Positions 16,363 to 25,379 of a DNA stretch of 56,615 bases are shown here, one piece after another; the stretch's first letter is position 1; each line of letters starts with the position of its first letter. A program made the position numbers and the translations under genes. The notes under the pieces are model-generated. The model had not been told where the DNA came from and did not search any database. It worked only from the letters and a program-made list of their open reading frames with translations. Source of the DNA: Alphaproteobacteria bacterium (lineage in GTDB: Bacteria; Pseudomonadota; Alphaproteobacteria; Rhizobiales; Devosiaceae); the NCBI GenBank assembly GCA_018818925.1, contig JAHJQZ010000093.1, positions 1 to 56,615 on the forward strand, written 5' to 3'.

Positions 16363-18750
16363 ATGCCCTCATTCTCCCGCGGACTCGAAAAGGCCCTGCA
16401 CTCGGCGATGAACCTCGCCCGCGAGCGCGGCCATGAATTCGCCACGCTCGAGCACCTGCTCCTGGCGCTGACCGAGGACCGCGACACGGTCGCCGTCCTG
16501 ACCGGCTGCGATGTCGATATCGACGCCCTGAAGGCCGATCTCGAGGAATTCATCGACGAGGAACTCGACAGCCTCGTTGCGCCGAACGTCCAGGACGCGA
16601 GGCCGACCGCCGCCTTCCAGCGGGTCATCCAGCGCGCCGTCATCCATGTCCAGTCCTCAGGCCGCGAGGAGGTGACCGGCGCCAATGTGCTCGTCGCCAT
16701 CTTCGCCGAGCGCGAGAGCCACGCCGCCTATTTCCTCGAACAGCAGGACATGACGCGGCTCGACGCGGTCAATTTCATCTCGCACGGCATCTCCAAGTCC
16801 GGCGCCCGCGAGGAGCGCCCGCTGCGCGGTGCCGAATCGGGTTCGGAAAGCGGCGAAGGCGAGCGCGGCCAGCAGCGTGCCTCGGCCCTGCAGGATTATT
16901 GCGTCAACCTCAACGACAAGGCCCGTGCCGGCAAGATCGACCCGCTGATCGGCCGCGACGCCGAATTGCGGCGCACCATCCAGGTGCTGTGCCGGCGCTC
17001 CAAGAACAACCCGATCTATGTCGGCGACGCCGGCGTCGGCAAGACCGCCATCGCCGAAGGCCTGGCGCGCAAGATCACCGAAGGCACCGTGCCGGAGGTG
17101 CTCAAGGACACGGTGGTCTATGCGCTCGACATGGGCGCGCTTCTGGCCGGCACCCGCTACCGCGGCGATTTCGAGGAGCGGCTCAAGGCGGTGATGAAGG
17201 AGCTCGAAAAGCTTCCCAACTCCGTGCTGTTCATCGACGAAATCCATACCGTGATCGGCGCCGGCGCCACCTCGGGCGGAGCGCTCGACGCGTCCAACCT
17301 GTTGAAGCCGGCGCTGGCCTCGGGCACCATCCGCTGCATCGGATCGACCACCTACAAGGAATACCGCCAGTTCTTCGAGAAGGACCGGGCCCTGGTGCGG
17401 CGCTTCCAGAAGATCGATGTCCACGAGCCGAGCATTCCCGACGCCATCGAGATCCTGCGGGGCCTCAAGCCCTATTACGAGACCTACCACAAGCTCACCT
17501 ATACCGACGCGGCCCTGACCGCGGCGGTCGAATTGAGCTCGCGCTACATCAACGACCGCAAGCTGCCGGACAAGGCCATCGACGTCATCGACGAGACCGG
17601 GGCCTCGCAGATGCTGGTGGTCGAGGCCGAGCGCAAGAAGGTGATCGACGTCGCCGAGATCGAGACCACCATCGCCTCGATGGCGCGCATTCCGCCCAAG
17701 ACGGTGTCGAAATCCGACGGCGAACTGCTGGCCAATCTCGACACCAATCTCAAGCGTGTCGTCTTCGGCCAGGATTTGGCCATCGAAGCGCTCTCGTCCG
17801 CGATCAAGCTGGCCCGTGCTGGCCTCAGGGAACCGGAGAAGCCGATCGGCTCGTACCTGTTCACCGGCCCGACCGGCGTCGGCAAGACCGAGGTCGCCAA
17901 ACAGCTCGCCGACACGCTCGGTGTCGAGTTGTTGCGCTTCGACATGTCCGAATACATGGAGCGCCACACCGTCTCGCGGCTGATCGGCGCCCCGCCGGGC
18001 TATGTCGGCTTCGACCAGGGCGGTCTTCTGACCGACGGCGTCGACCAGAATCCGCATTGCGTCGTTTTGCTCGACGAGATCGAGAAGGCGCATCCGGACC
18101 TGTTCAACATCCTGTTGCAGGTCATGGACCACGGCAAGCTGACCGACCACAACGGCAAGCAGGTCGATTTCCGCAACGTCATCCTGATCATGACCTCCAA
18201 TGTCGGGGCGATGGAATTGCAGAAGGCCCCGATCGGCTTCGGCCGCACCCGTGAGTCCGGCGACGACGAGGAAGCGATCAACCGCACCTTCTCGCCCGAA
18301 TTCCGCAACCGGCTCGACGCCATCATCTCGTTTGCGCCGCTGCCGACCGATGTCGTGCGTCGCGTCGTCGAGAAATTCGTTCTGCAGCTTGAAATCCAGC
18401 TCGCCGAGCGCAACGTCACCATCACGCTGACGCCCGAGGCGGCCGACTGGCTTGCCGGACGCGGCTATGACGCGCGCATGGGCGCCAGGCCCCTGAGCCG
18501 CGTCATCCAGGAATTCGTCAAGAAACCCCTGGCCGACGAGGTTCTGTTCGGCCAGCTCCAGCACGGCGGCACAGTCACCGTGGCGGTTATCGGCGAAGGC
18601 GACGAGGCCCGGCTGGAACTGGTCGCGGCTCCGCCGGCGCCGGCACGGCCCAAGGCCATTTCCGGACCGAAAAAGACCGCGGTTCTCAAGGGCCCGGCCA
18701 AGCCGGCTGCCCGCAGGAAGACCAGCAAGGAAAGCGAACCGAAGTCCTGA
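16363..18750 (+). CDS. clpA: ATP-dependent Clp protease ATP-binding subunit ClpA
   Basis: 795-residue Hsp100 unfoldase. Two Clp N repeats fill residues 1-150, followed by AAA-1 with Walker [11 protein letters not shown] near residue 222 and AAA-2 with Walker [11 protein letters not shown] near residue 505 and Walker [14 protein letters not shown]. There is no long middle coiled coil, which separates it from ClpB. The ClpP-docking IGF-type loop is visible as APIGFGR near residue 625. The C-terminus ends in a Lys/Pro-rich tail of about 45 residues. It follows clpS by ten bases and is closed by an intrinsic terminator. Confidence 0.97.
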   Translation: MPSFSRGLEKALHSAMNLARERGHEFATLEHLLLALTEDRDTVAVLTGCDVDIDALKADLEEFIDEELDSLVAPNVQDARPTAAFQRVIQRAVIHVQSSGREEVTGANVLVAIFAERESHAAYFLEQQDMTRLDAVNFISHGISKSGAREERPLRGAESGSESGEGERGQQRASALQDYCVNLNDKARAGKIDPLIGRDAELRRTIQVLCRRSKNNPIYVGDAGVGKTAIAEGLARKITEGTVPEVLKDTVVYALDMGALLAGTRYRGDFEERLKAVMKELEKLPNSVLFIDEIHTVIGAGATSGGALDASNLLKPALASGTIRCIGSTTYKEYRQFFEKDRALVRRFQKIDVHEPSIPDAIEILRGLKPYYETYHKLTYTDAALTAAVELSSRYINDRKLPDKAIDVIDETGASQMLVVEAERKKVIDVAEIETTIASMARIPPKTVSKSDGELLANLDTNLKRVVFGQDLAIEALSSAIKLARAGLREPEKPIGSYLFTGPTGVGKTEVAKQLADTLGVELLRFDMSEYMERHTVSRLIGAPPGYVGFDQGGLLTDGVDQNPHCVVLLDEIEKAHPDLFNILLQVMDHGKLTDHNGKQVDFRNVILIMTSNVGAMELQKAPIGFGRTRESGDDEEAINRTFSPEFRNRLDAIISFAPLPTDVVRRVVEKFVLQLEIQLAERNVTITLTPEAADWLAGRGYDARMGARPLSRVIQEFVKKPLADEVLFGQLQHGGTVTVAVIGEGDEARLELVAAPPAPARPKAISGPKKTAVLKGPAKPAARRKTSKESEPKS

Positions 18751-18777
18751 CGGACACGAGGTGTATAGTCAAAAATT

Positions 18778-18809
18778 AGGAAAAGCCGTCAACTTGCCGG
18801 CTTTTCCTT
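18778..18809 (+). terminator. Intrinsic terminator after clpA
   Basis: AGGAAAAGCCG (18778-18788) pairs with CGGCTTTTCCT (18798-18808) around a nine-base loop. The A-rich left arm and T-rich right arm let it work in both directions, serving clpA and the convergent HIT gene. Confidence 0.8.
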
Positions 18810-18838
18810 ATGTCATGCCTTTAAAAAGTCTGTGAAGC

Positions 18839-19258
18839 CTATAGGACTGCTGCGATCTTTTTCGCCTGTTCGGCCAGTTTGGCGTGGTCCGCGCCCTCAG
18901 CAGCGTGGCGCTTGAGCGGCACGCCGAGATAGGCGGGGATGATGTGGAAATGCAGATGAAACACCGTCTGCGCCGCCGCCGGCTCGTTGGCCTGGGCAAT
19001 CTGGAATCCGTCGGCACCCATCGCTTTCATGACGGCGCCGGCGAGCATCTGCACGCGTTTGATCGTTTCGGACAAAACATCCGGATCGGCGTCGAGCAGG
19101 TTGCGCGAGCCTTGCTTGGGCAGCACCAGCACATGGCCTTCGGCCTGGGGCATGATGTCCATCATGGCAAAAACCACCTCGTCCTCGTAGACCTTGTGGC
19201 TCGGGATTTCGCCACGGATGATCCTGGCGAACACATTGTCTTTGTCGAAGGACGTCAT
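18839..19258 (-). CDS. HIT family nucleotide-binding protein (HinT-like)
   Basis: 139-residue histidine-triad protein. The N-terminal FARIIRGEIPSHKVYEDE, the central DIMPQAEGHVLVLPKQ, and the C-terminal triad HLHFHIIP near residue 110 are the hallmarks of the HIT superfamily; members hydrolyse adenosine 5'-phosphoramidates or AMP-lysine-type substrates. The exact substrate cannot be assigned. ATG 19258 is chosen because it begins at the conserved N-terminus with GGAG ten bases upstream; a start at 19276 is possible. It is the last gene of a leftward run beginning with DUF3572-dinB-ridA, although a gap precedes it. Confidence 0.92.
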   Translation of the reverse strand: MTSFDKDNVFARIIRGEIPSHKVYEDEVVFAMMDIMPQAEGHVLVLPKQGSRNLLDADPDVLSETIKRVQMLAGAVMKAMGADGFQIAQANEPAAAQTVFHLHFHIIPAYLGVPLKRHAAEGADHAKLAEQAKKIAAVL

Positions 19259-19313
19259 CGAACCGGTCTCCATCAAGTCTTGGGAAAAGTGCTGGCATCG
19301 GCGTCGGCGCCTG

Positions 19314-20486
19314 TCAATCGTTGCCGTCGGTCCGCTCGCCGCGCCGGAACGGGGTGTAGCGGGAAAGCGCCTCCTTGCCGCGTGCCACGGCCTCGCGCTC
19401 CGCGATGAGGTAGTCGGCGACGGCGCGCCTCAGGCCGGGATGGGCGATGAAATGGATCGAGCGGGTAACGACCGGCTCGTAGCCGCGCATGAGCTTGTGC
19501 TCGCCCTGCGCCCCGGCTTCCACGGTCGCAAGGCCGTGGGCGATGGCGAAATCCATGGCCTGATAATAGCAGATCTCGAAATGAAGGAAGGGTATCTCGC
19601 GCGTCGCGCCCCAGTTGCGGCCGTAAAGCGTGTCCTTGCCGACAAGGTTGAGCGCTCCGGCGATGGGCGTATCGCCGTCATAGGCAAAGATCAGCACGAT
19701 CCGCTCGGCCATGGCCGCCGACAGCAGCGAAAAGAATGTCCGGTTGAGATAGGGTTGGCCCCATTTGCGGCTGCCGGTATCCAAGTAGAAGGCGAAGAAC
19801 GCGTCCCAGTGCGCCTCGGTGAGGTCGGAACCGGTGATCCATTCGACGCGTATACCATCGGCGAGGGCGTCGCGCCGCTCGCGGCGAATCATCTTGCGCT
19901 TGCGCGAAGCCAGCGAGTCAAGAAAGCCGTCGAAGCTGGCAAAGCCGCGGTTGTTCCAGTGGAACTGGGTGTCATGGCGGATGAGCCAGCCCGCCGCCTC
20001 GGCCAGGGCTTGCTCCTGTTCGGACACGAAGGTCGCATGCACGGACGAGGCGCCGAGCCGTGAGCAAATTTCAGCCGACACATCGAGCAGCCGCGCCTTG
20101 AGGTCGAGCGTTCCGGCATTGAGCTTGGGCGCCGGCACCGGCGTGAATGGCACCGCGCATTGCAGTTTCGGATAATAGCGCCCGCCGGCCCGATCGAAGG
20201 CGTCGGCCCAGCCCCAGTCGAAGACGTATTCGCCCTGCGAATGCGATTTCAGGAACATCGGCATCAGCCCGACCGCCACGCCGTCCCGTTCGATCAGCAC
20301 ATGCTGCGGCAGCCAGCCCGTCTCCGCCGTGGCGCATCCGGATTGCTCGAGGGCGAGAAAAAAGGCGTGATCGAGAAACGGGTTGTCGGGCCGGCCATCG
20401 CTGTTGGGAACAAGGGCGTTCCACACACCGGCATCGATGCCGGCAGTCTCGGAAACCACGCGCGCTGTCAGCTCCGACTCAGCCAA
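19314..20486 (-). CDS. GNAT/FemAB-like acyltransferase (PF04339-type)
   Basis: 390-residue protein of the family long labelled peptidogalycan biosynthesis/recognition (PF04339), with a double GNAT fold resembling FemAB aminoacyl transferases. Recognised stretches include NPFLDHAFFLALEQSG near residue 35, GEYVFDWGWADAFDRAGGRYYPKL near residue 85, HWNNRGFASFDGFLDSLASRKRK near 185, and LYGRNWGATREIPFLHFEICYYQAMDFAI near 300. The biochemical role is undefined; amide-bond formation or N-acylation is an inference from the fold. Its first bases overlap the end of the neighbouring phosphodiesterase gene, implying co-translation. Confidence 0.88.
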   Translation of the reverse strand: MAESELTARVVSETAGIDAGVWNALVPNSDGRPDNPFLDHAFFLALEQSGCATAETGWLPQHVLIERDGVAVGLMPMFLKSHSQGEYVFDWGWADAFDRAGGRYYPKLQCAVPFTPVPAPKLNAGTLDLKARLLDVSAEICSRLGASSVHATFVSEQEQALAEAAGWLIRHDTQFHWNNRGFASFDGFLDSLASRKRKMIRRERRDALADGIRVEWITGSDLTEAHWDAFFAFYLDTGSRKWGQPYLNRTFFSLLSAAMAERIVLIFAYDGDTPIAGALNLVGKDTLYGRNWGATREIPFLHFEICYYQAMDFAIAHGLATVEAGAQGEHKLMRGYEPVVTRSIHFIAHPGLRRAVADYLIAEREAVARGKEALSRYTPFRRGERTDGND

Positions 20487-21243
20487 TTTTCGGGCCGAAT
20501 CCCTCGAAAACGATCTGATCGGCGCGCTTGAGGGCTTGGCCCGCCTCCTCGGCGCTGCGCACCGTCCAGGCGGTTACCGGCAGGCCCAGGGCGCGCAGCA
20601 GCCGCACCATCGGCAGGTCGAGATCGGTCCTCATGCACGACATGAAGGAGAAGCGGGTCATGGGAAAGTGGAGCATATGACGCAAATAGGCCTCCGCAAG
20701 GAACCCTTTCGGGCCGCCGAACCGTCCGCTGTCGCGCATCAATATGATGCCGAGATGGCCGCGATAGCCGGCGGCGCGAATGAGCGTTAAAAGTCTCGGG
20801 TCGAAGCTTTCGACCACGACCGGCCCGGCATAATGGGCGAGGGCGCCGGCAACGGCCCTGGCGATCTCTTGCTGCCCCAAATCGCTGTGCTGGTGCTTGA
20901 CCTCGACGACGAGCAATTGCCGCCCCGCCACCTGCTCGAGCAGCGCCTCGAAGCGCTGCGGACAGTCGCCGGCGGCGCTGTCGATGAGGGGAATGCGCCC
21001 GAACTGGCCGGCACTGAGGGTCGAGACCATGCCCTTGTGCCCGGTCAGCCGTTCGAGACTGTCGTCGTGAAAGACCATCGGCTTGCCATCGCCGGTGAGT
21101 TGCACGTCGCATTCCATGGCGAAGCCTGCGGCAAGCGCCGCCGCAAAGGCCGAGGCGCTGTTCTCGATGACGCCCTTGCTCTTGTCGTGCAGTCCGCGAT
21201 GGGCGATGGGGCGGTCGAAATCGGGCAGGCGTTCCATGGTCAT
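20479..21243 (-). CDS. Glycerophosphodiester phosphodiesterase (GDPD) family protein
   Basis: 254-residue cytoplasmic GDPD-family TIM barrel. Catalytic elements are visible: IAHRGLHD near residue 13, SKGVIENSASAF with its metal-ligand glutamate, MECDVQLTGDGKPMVFHDD near residue 42 with Glu-x-Asp and the His-Asp pair. VVEVKHQ and VVVESFD line the barrel later. Such enzymes hydrolyse glycerophosphodiesters to glycerol-3-phosphate and an alcohol. There is no signal peptide. ATG 21243 or ATG 21237 two codons later begins the protein. It overlaps the downstream acyltransferase gene by eight bases. Confidence 0.93.
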   Translation of the reverse strand: MTMERLPDFDRPIAHRGLHDKSKGVIENSASAFAAALAAGFAMECDVQLTGDGKPMVFHDDSLERLTGHKGMVSTLSAGQFGRIPLIDSAAGDCPQRFEALLEQVAGRQLLVVEVKHQHSDLGQQEIARAVAGALAHYAGPVVVESFDPRLLTLIRAAGYRGHLGIILMRDSGRFGGPKGFLAEAYLRHMLHFPMTRFSFMSCMRTDLDLPMVRLLRALGLPVTAWTVRSAEEAGQALKRADQIVFEGFGPKIG

Positions 21244-21310
21244 GCTCTGAGTTTGCTGTGTTGGCGCGCCACTAGGCCGCGCCGATGACGGATCGATGAA
21301 CGCGCTGGCC

Positions 21311-21769
21311 CTATTCGCGGATTTCCGCCACGGCTTCGATCTCGACCGCCGCGCCGAGCGGCAGGGCCGCCACGCCGAAAGCGGCGCGCGCATGCCGACC
21401 GGCCTCGCCGAGAACCTCGACAAAAAGGTTCGAAGCGCCATTGGCGACCAGGTGCTGCTCGGAGAAGTCCGGCACCGAAGCCACGAGCACCGTCAGCTTG
21501 AGCAGCCGCACCTTCGAAAGATCGACGCCCGCCGAAAACTTTATCTGCGCCAGGATGTTGACGGCGCAGAGCGCCGCCGCCTTCTGCCCGGCTCCGGTGT
21601 CGAGCTCGCGCCCGAGATGACCCTTGACCAAACCGTCCGGGCCGGTCGAAATCTGGCCCGAAACGAAAAGCTGGTTGCCGGCGCGGGTCACCGGCACGTA
21701 ATTGGCGGCCGGGGCAGGGGGCGCGGAAAGCGCGTGGCCGAGCGCGGCCAGCTTGTCTTCGGGGGTCAT
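21311..21769 (-). CDS. RidA/YjgF family protein
   Basis: 152-residue protein of the RidA superfamily, trimeric enzymes or relatives that deaminate reactive enamine/imine intermediates. The typical FVSGQISTG near residue 35, AALCAVNILAQIKFSAGVDL near 68-88, and the C-terminal ARAAFGVAALPLGAAVEIEAV near residue 130 are present; the arginine in that last stretch corresponds to the substrate-binding Arg of RidA. It is about 25 residues longer than E. coli RidA, matching the longer alphaproteobacterial subfamily. ATG 21769 overlaps the dinB stop by four bases (ATGA). Confidence 0.92.
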   Translation of the reverse strand: MTPEDKLAALGHALSAPPAPAANYVPVTRAGNQLFVSGQISTGPDGLVKGHLGRELDTGAGQKAAALCAVNILAQIKFSAGVDLSKVRLLKLTVLVASVPDFSEQHLVANGASNLFVEVLGEAGRHARAAFGVAALPLGAAVEIEAVAEIRE

Positions 21770-23061
21770 GACTCGTCCTTTTCGTCAGGTTCCGGCGATC
21801 TATGATCATACAGGCGCCCCCTGACAAGGGCATCGCGGCCGAACCGGCCTCGCACCCGGTCGATGGCCCGCTCGGCGGCGGCCTTGCGCGCCACCTCCGG
21901 CGCCACCAGATCGGTCGGATCGGACCCGTCGGCGGCGCTCAGTCCGGTGAGGCCGACCCCGATCAGACGGTAGGCGGTGCCGTCGACCTCGCGGGCGAGA
22001 AGGGCGCTGGCATGCTCGAATATGGTGTGCGCCAGTTGCGTCGGCACGCTCAGGTGGCGGGCACGGGTCCTGATGCGGAACCCCGAGGATTTCAGCTTGA
22101 GCTGCACGGTGTCGCCGACCAGATCGTGCTTTTTCATCCGCTCCGAGACGTGTTCGGAAAGCGCCAGCAGCGGCTTGGCCAGCGCCTCGTATTCGCTGAT
22201 GTCGGTCAAAAAGGTCGTTTCGTGCGACACCGACTTGGCGCCGGAGACGCGATGGACGCCGCGCGCATCCTCGCCGCGCGACAGATGGCCGAGGCGCGCG
22301 CCCATTTCGCCATAGCGCCGGATCAGTTCCTGCGGTTGCATCTGCTGCAATTGCCCGATGCTGAGAATGCCGTCGCGCGCCAGCGTCTCGGTAAATACCT
22401 TGCCGACCCCGAAAATGATGCTGACCGGCTTTTCGGCCAGAAAGCTCAGCGTTTCCGCCTTGCCGATGATCGAAAAGCCGCGCGGCTTGTTGAGGTCCGA
22501 GGCGACCTTGGCGAGAAACTTGTTGTGCGAAAGCCCGACCGAGAGGGTGACGCCGATATCGGTCTCGATTTCCTTGGCGAAACGGGCCAGGACCATGGCG
22601 GGCTTGGCCCGGTGCACCTTTTCGGTGCCGTTCAGGTCCAAAAAGGCCTCGTCGATCGACAGCGGCTCGACCAGCGGCGTCAGCGCCTCCATGCGTTCGC
22701 GAATCTGCCTGGAGACCGCGACATATTTCCTCATGTCGGGCTTGACGAACACCGCGTCCGGGCACAGCCGCCGCGCCGTCGCCGACGGCATGGCCGAACG
22801 GACCCCGTATTGCCTTGCGATGTAGCAACAGGTCGAGACGACGCCGCGCTGGCCGCCGCCGACGATCACCGGCTTGTCGCGAAGCTCGGGATTGTCGCGT
22901 TTTTCCACCGAGGCGTAGAAGGCGTCGCAATCGACATGGGCGATCGACAGCGAAAACAATTCCGCATGCGCCAGCACGCGCGGCGAGCCGCAGGCCGGGC
23001 AACGATCCGGCGCCGCGCCGGCCGCGCCCGAGGCGAAGCAGTCGCGACACAAATAGTCCAT
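21766..23061 (-). CDS. dinB: DNA polymerase IV (DinB, Y family) with N-terminal zinc ribbon
   Basis: 431-residue translesion polymerase. It opens with an apparent zinc ribbon, CRDCFASG followed by RCPACGSPRV (four cysteines in the first 26 residues), then the Y-family palm with HVDCDAFYASVEKRDNP near residue 42 and the catalytic SIDEAFLDL near residue 135. Thumb (helix-hairpin-helix near IFGVGKVFTETLARDGI) and little-finger domains follow. It copies damaged DNA at low fidelity. ATG 23061 begins one base after the DUF3572 stop codon, so the genes are coupled; ridA overlaps its end. Confidence 0.95.
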   Translation of the reverse strand: MDYLCRDCFASGAAGAAPDRCPACGSPRVLAHAELFSLSIAHVDCDAFYASVEKRDNPELRDKPVIVGGGQRGVVSTCCYIARQYGVRSAMPSATARRLCPDAVFVKPDMRKYVAVSRQIRERMEALTPLVEPLSIDEAFLDLNGTEKVHRAKPAMVLARFAKEIETDIGVTLSVGLSHNKFLAKVASDLNKPRGFSIIGKAETLSFLAEKPVSIIFGVGKVFTETLARDGILSIGQLQQMQPQELIRRYGEMGARLGHLSRGEDARGVHRVSGAKSVSHETTFLTDISEYEALAKPLLALSEHVSERMKKHDLVGDTVQLKLKSSGFRIRTRARHLSVPTQLAHTIFEHASALLAREVDGTAYRLIGVGLTGLSAADGSDPTDLVAPEVARKAAAERAIDRVRGRFGRDALVRGRLYDHRSPEPDEKDES

Positions 23062-23062
23062 C

Positions 23063-23344
23063 TCAGTCCCGCCGGTTGAGCCGCTGCCAGACTTTGGTCA
23101 CTCGTTCCGGCCTGAGCCCGGCATTGGCGCACATGGCAAGGAGCAGCGGTTCGGAGCGCACGAAATACTCGATCATGCCCATGCCGAGACCCGGGGTGCC
23201 CAAGGCTTTCTCGATCGATTGCGGCGTGTAGCCGGATTCGGCCATGAAACGCTGCAGGTCCTCAGGGTTCTGCACCAAATGCGAAAAACAGGCCTCGGCT
23301 ATCGCCTCGGTTTCGCTTTCCAACGCCTTTTCTTCAGCGCGCAT
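23063..23344 (-). CDS. DUF3572 family protein
   Basis: 93-residue all-helical protein of the alphaproteobacterial DUF3572 family, function unknown. Family-like features are AEACFSHLVQNPEDLQRFMAESGYTP near residues 17-40, FVRSEPLLLAMCANAGL near residue 65, and a basic C-terminus. ATG 23344 is preferred over a longer frame because the upstream bases hold the divergent promoter region shared with divK. It is the first gene of the leftward DUF3572-dinB-ridA run and ends one base before the dinB start, suggesting a link to the DNA-damage polymerase, though that is inference from position only. Confidence 0.88.
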   Translation of the reverse strand: MRAEEKALESETEAIAEACFSHLVQNPEDLQRFMAESGYTPQSIEKALGTPGLGMGMIEYFVRSEPLLLAMCANAGLRPERVTKVWQRLNRRD

Positions 23345-23437
23345 GGCATAACCGTTTGAAGTTTCGTAACGTTGCGATAGTACGCTAATCCCTGGCCGCA
23401 GCGAAGCGCGCAACAGAATCGAAAACCGGCAGAAGCC

Positions 23438-23812
23438 ATGCCCAAGACCGTGATGATCGTCGAAGACAACGAGCTCAATATGAAGCTCTTCAACGATTTG
23501 CTGGAGTCACGCGGCTACGGCACCATCCAGACGCGCAATGGTTTCGAGGCACTCGACCTCGCTCGCGTCCACCATCCCGACCTTATCCTGATGGACATCC
23601 AGCTGCCCGAAGTGTCTGGGCTCGAAGTCACCAAATGGCTCAAGGAAGACGAGACGCTCGCCGACATTCCGGTGATCGCCGTCACCGCCTTCGCCATGAA
23701 AGGCGACGAGGAACGCATCCTGCAGGGCGGCTGCGAGGGCTATATCTCCAAACCCATTTCGGTATCACACTTTTTGGAAACGATTGAAGGCTACATTGGC
23801 GCCGCGCGCTAG
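23438..23812 (+). CDS. divK: Single-domain response regulator DivK
   Basis: 124-residue receiver domain with no output domain. The acidic pair Glu9-Asp10, phospho-acceptor Asp53 ([13 protein letters not shown]), conserved Thr in VIAVTAFAM near residue 83, and Lys in YISKPIS near 105 are all present. Sequence and linkage to pleD match DivK, the cell-polarity regulator controlled by PleC and DivJ that acts on DivL-CckA and hence CtrA. ATG 23438 has weak ribosome binding sequence. It is 40 bases upstream of pleD and divergent from DUF3572. I saw no clean TTAA-N7-TTAA CtrA box in the 93-base spacer. Confidence 0.96.
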   Translation: MPKTVMIVEDNELNMKLFNDLLESRGYGTIQTRNGFEALDLARVHHPDLILMDIQLPEVSGLEVTKWLKEDETLADIPVIAVTAFAMKGDEERILQGGCEGYISKPISVSHFLETIEGYIGAAR

Positions 23813-23852
23813 CGTGCGTTTGTTGCGTTGAGTATTCCAAAGAGGCGGCACC

Positions 23853-25223
23853 ATGACAGCCCGCGTGCTGGTGGTTGACGACATTCCGACCAATGTCAAA
23901 CTGCTCGAAGCCCGTCTCGCGGCCGAGTATTTCCAGGTCACCCCGGCCTATTCCGGCGCCGAGGCGCTGGAATTTTGCCGGGGCGGCCATATCGACATCG
24001 TCCTGCTCGACGTGATGATGCCCGAAATGGACGGGTTCGAGGTCTGCCGTCGCCTGAAAGCCGATCCGCGCACCCATCACATTCCCGTCGTCATGGTCAC
24101 CGCGCTCGACCAGGTCTCCGACCGCGTTAAGGGCCTTGAGGCCGGTGCCGACGATTTCCTCAACAAGCCGGTCGACGACACCCAGCTCATGGCAAGGGTC
24201 AAGAGCCTGGTGCGTCTCAAGGTCCTGACCGACGAATTGCGCGCCCGCGCCGTCACCGGCCAGCAGATCGCCATCGAGGACGCGGCTCGCGTCATGGATT
24301 CGGTCAATAGCGACGGCGGCTCCATCCTTTTGATCGACACCGACAGCCGCCAGGCCGAACGGCTCGCCTCCTATCTCGAGCCGCTGCACAAGGTCACAAT
24401 TCTCACCGAACCGGCCGATCTGGCCTTTGTCGCCGGCGACGGCGGTTTCGAGCTGGCGCTGGTCAGTTCCGCCCTCGGCGACCACGATCCGCTGCGCGTC
24501 TGCTCGCAGCTCAGGACGCTCGAACAGACGCGGCTCATGCCGATCATCCTCGTCGCCGAACAGGCCGAACGCGACAAGATCGTGCGCGGCCTCGATCTCG
24601 GCGTCAACGATTTCATCTTAAGGCCGGTCGAGCGCCATGAGCTCGCCGCCCGCGTCAAGACCCAGATCAAGCGCCACCGCTACGCCATCGAACTGAGGGA
24701 AAGCGTTTCGAGCACCATGCAGCTCGCCGTCGTCGACGAGCTGACGGGCCTATACAACCGCCGCTATTTCGACCGGCATCTCAGCCTCATGTTCACCAAG
24801 GCGCAGCAGCAGGGCCGCCACATGGCGGTGATGATGCTCGATCTCGATTTCTTCAAGTCGATCAACGACAATCACGGGCACGGCGCCGGCGACGAGGTCT
24901 TGCGGGAATTCGCCTTGAGGCTGCAGCGCAACATCCGCGGCGTCGATCTCGCCTGCCGCTATGGCGGCGAGGAATTCGTCGTCCTGATGCCCGACACCGA
25001 CGCGGCCCTGGCCCGCAGCGTCGCCGAACGGGTGCGCGCCGCCGTCGCCGATCGCGAATTCGAGGTCGACGACGCGCCCGGCCTCACGATCACCGTCAGC
25101 GCCGGCCTCGCGGCCATCGAGAACGACGATGCCCATCCCGATGCCCTGCTCAAGCGCGCCGACACCGCGCTCTACCGGGCCAAGCATGCTGGCCGCAACC
25201 GCGTCGTCTCCGACGCCGCCTGA
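23853..25223 (+). CDS. pleD: Response regulator diguanylate cyclase PleD
   Basis: 456 residues in the order REC-REC-GGDEF. REC1 keeps the phospho-acceptor Asp53 in VLLDVMMPEMDG. REC2 (about 155-275) lacks an aspartate at that place (LALVSSALGDHD) and is the adaptor receiver known from PleD, used for dimerisation. The cyclase domain begins at DELTGLYNRRYF near 295; its active-site motif is GGEEF at 371-375, an active variant, and the RxxD inhibitory site is Arg362-Asp365, five residues before it, so product inhibition by c-di-GMP is expected. It makes cyclic di-GMP on phosphorylation and controls polar development in Caulobacter. Confidence 0.97.
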   Translation: MTARVLVVDDIPTNVKLLEARLAAEYFQVTPAYSGAEALEFCRGGHIDIVLLDVMMPEMDGFEVCRRLKADPRTHHIPVVMVTALDQVSDRVKGLEAGADDFLNKPVDDTQLMARVKSLVRLKVLTDELRARAVTGQQIAIEDAARVMDSVNSDGGSILLIDTDSRQAERLASYLEPLHKVTILTEPADLAFVAGDGGFELALVSSALGDHDPLRVCSQLRTLEQTRLMPIILVAEQAERDKIVRGLDLGVNDFILRPVERHELAARVKTQIKRHRYAIELRESVSSTMQLAVVDELTGLYNRRYFDRHLSLMFTKAQQQGRHMAVMMLDLDFFKSINDNHGHGAGDEVLREFALRLQRNIRGVDLACRYGGEEFVVLMPDTDAALARSVAERVRAAVADREFEVDDAPGLTITVSAGLAAIENDDAHPDALLKRADTALYRAKHAGRNRVVSDAA

Positions 25224-25345
25224 GCACACCCGCCGCCGTCCGTCGCCGAATAAAGCACCCTGTGCGGGGTCGAATGCGGCCGGGCACCGTTTACCCTTAA
25301 TAGTAATCGTTAATCGAGAGATCGGGCGCCGAAGGCACGGATACG

Positions 25346-25373
25346 CTTGTTTTTGCCCCGGTTCAGCCTATCT
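25346..25373 (+). promoter_or_regulatory. Sigma-70-type promoter of the ncRNA
   Basis: CTTGTT at 25346-25351 and CTATCT at 25368-25373, separated by 16 bases, match the alphaproteobacterial housekeeping consensus (CTTGAC, spacer 16-18, CTATAT) at five of six positions for the -10 and four for the -35. Transcription would begin near 25380. Confidence 0.6.
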
Positions 25374-25379
25374 TCCCGC

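Noticed and set aside
25290-25320. CtrA-like site TTAATAGTAATCGTTAA downstream of pleD
   Set aside because: The two TTAA halves are nine bases apart instead of seven, so it does not match the CtrA consensus.
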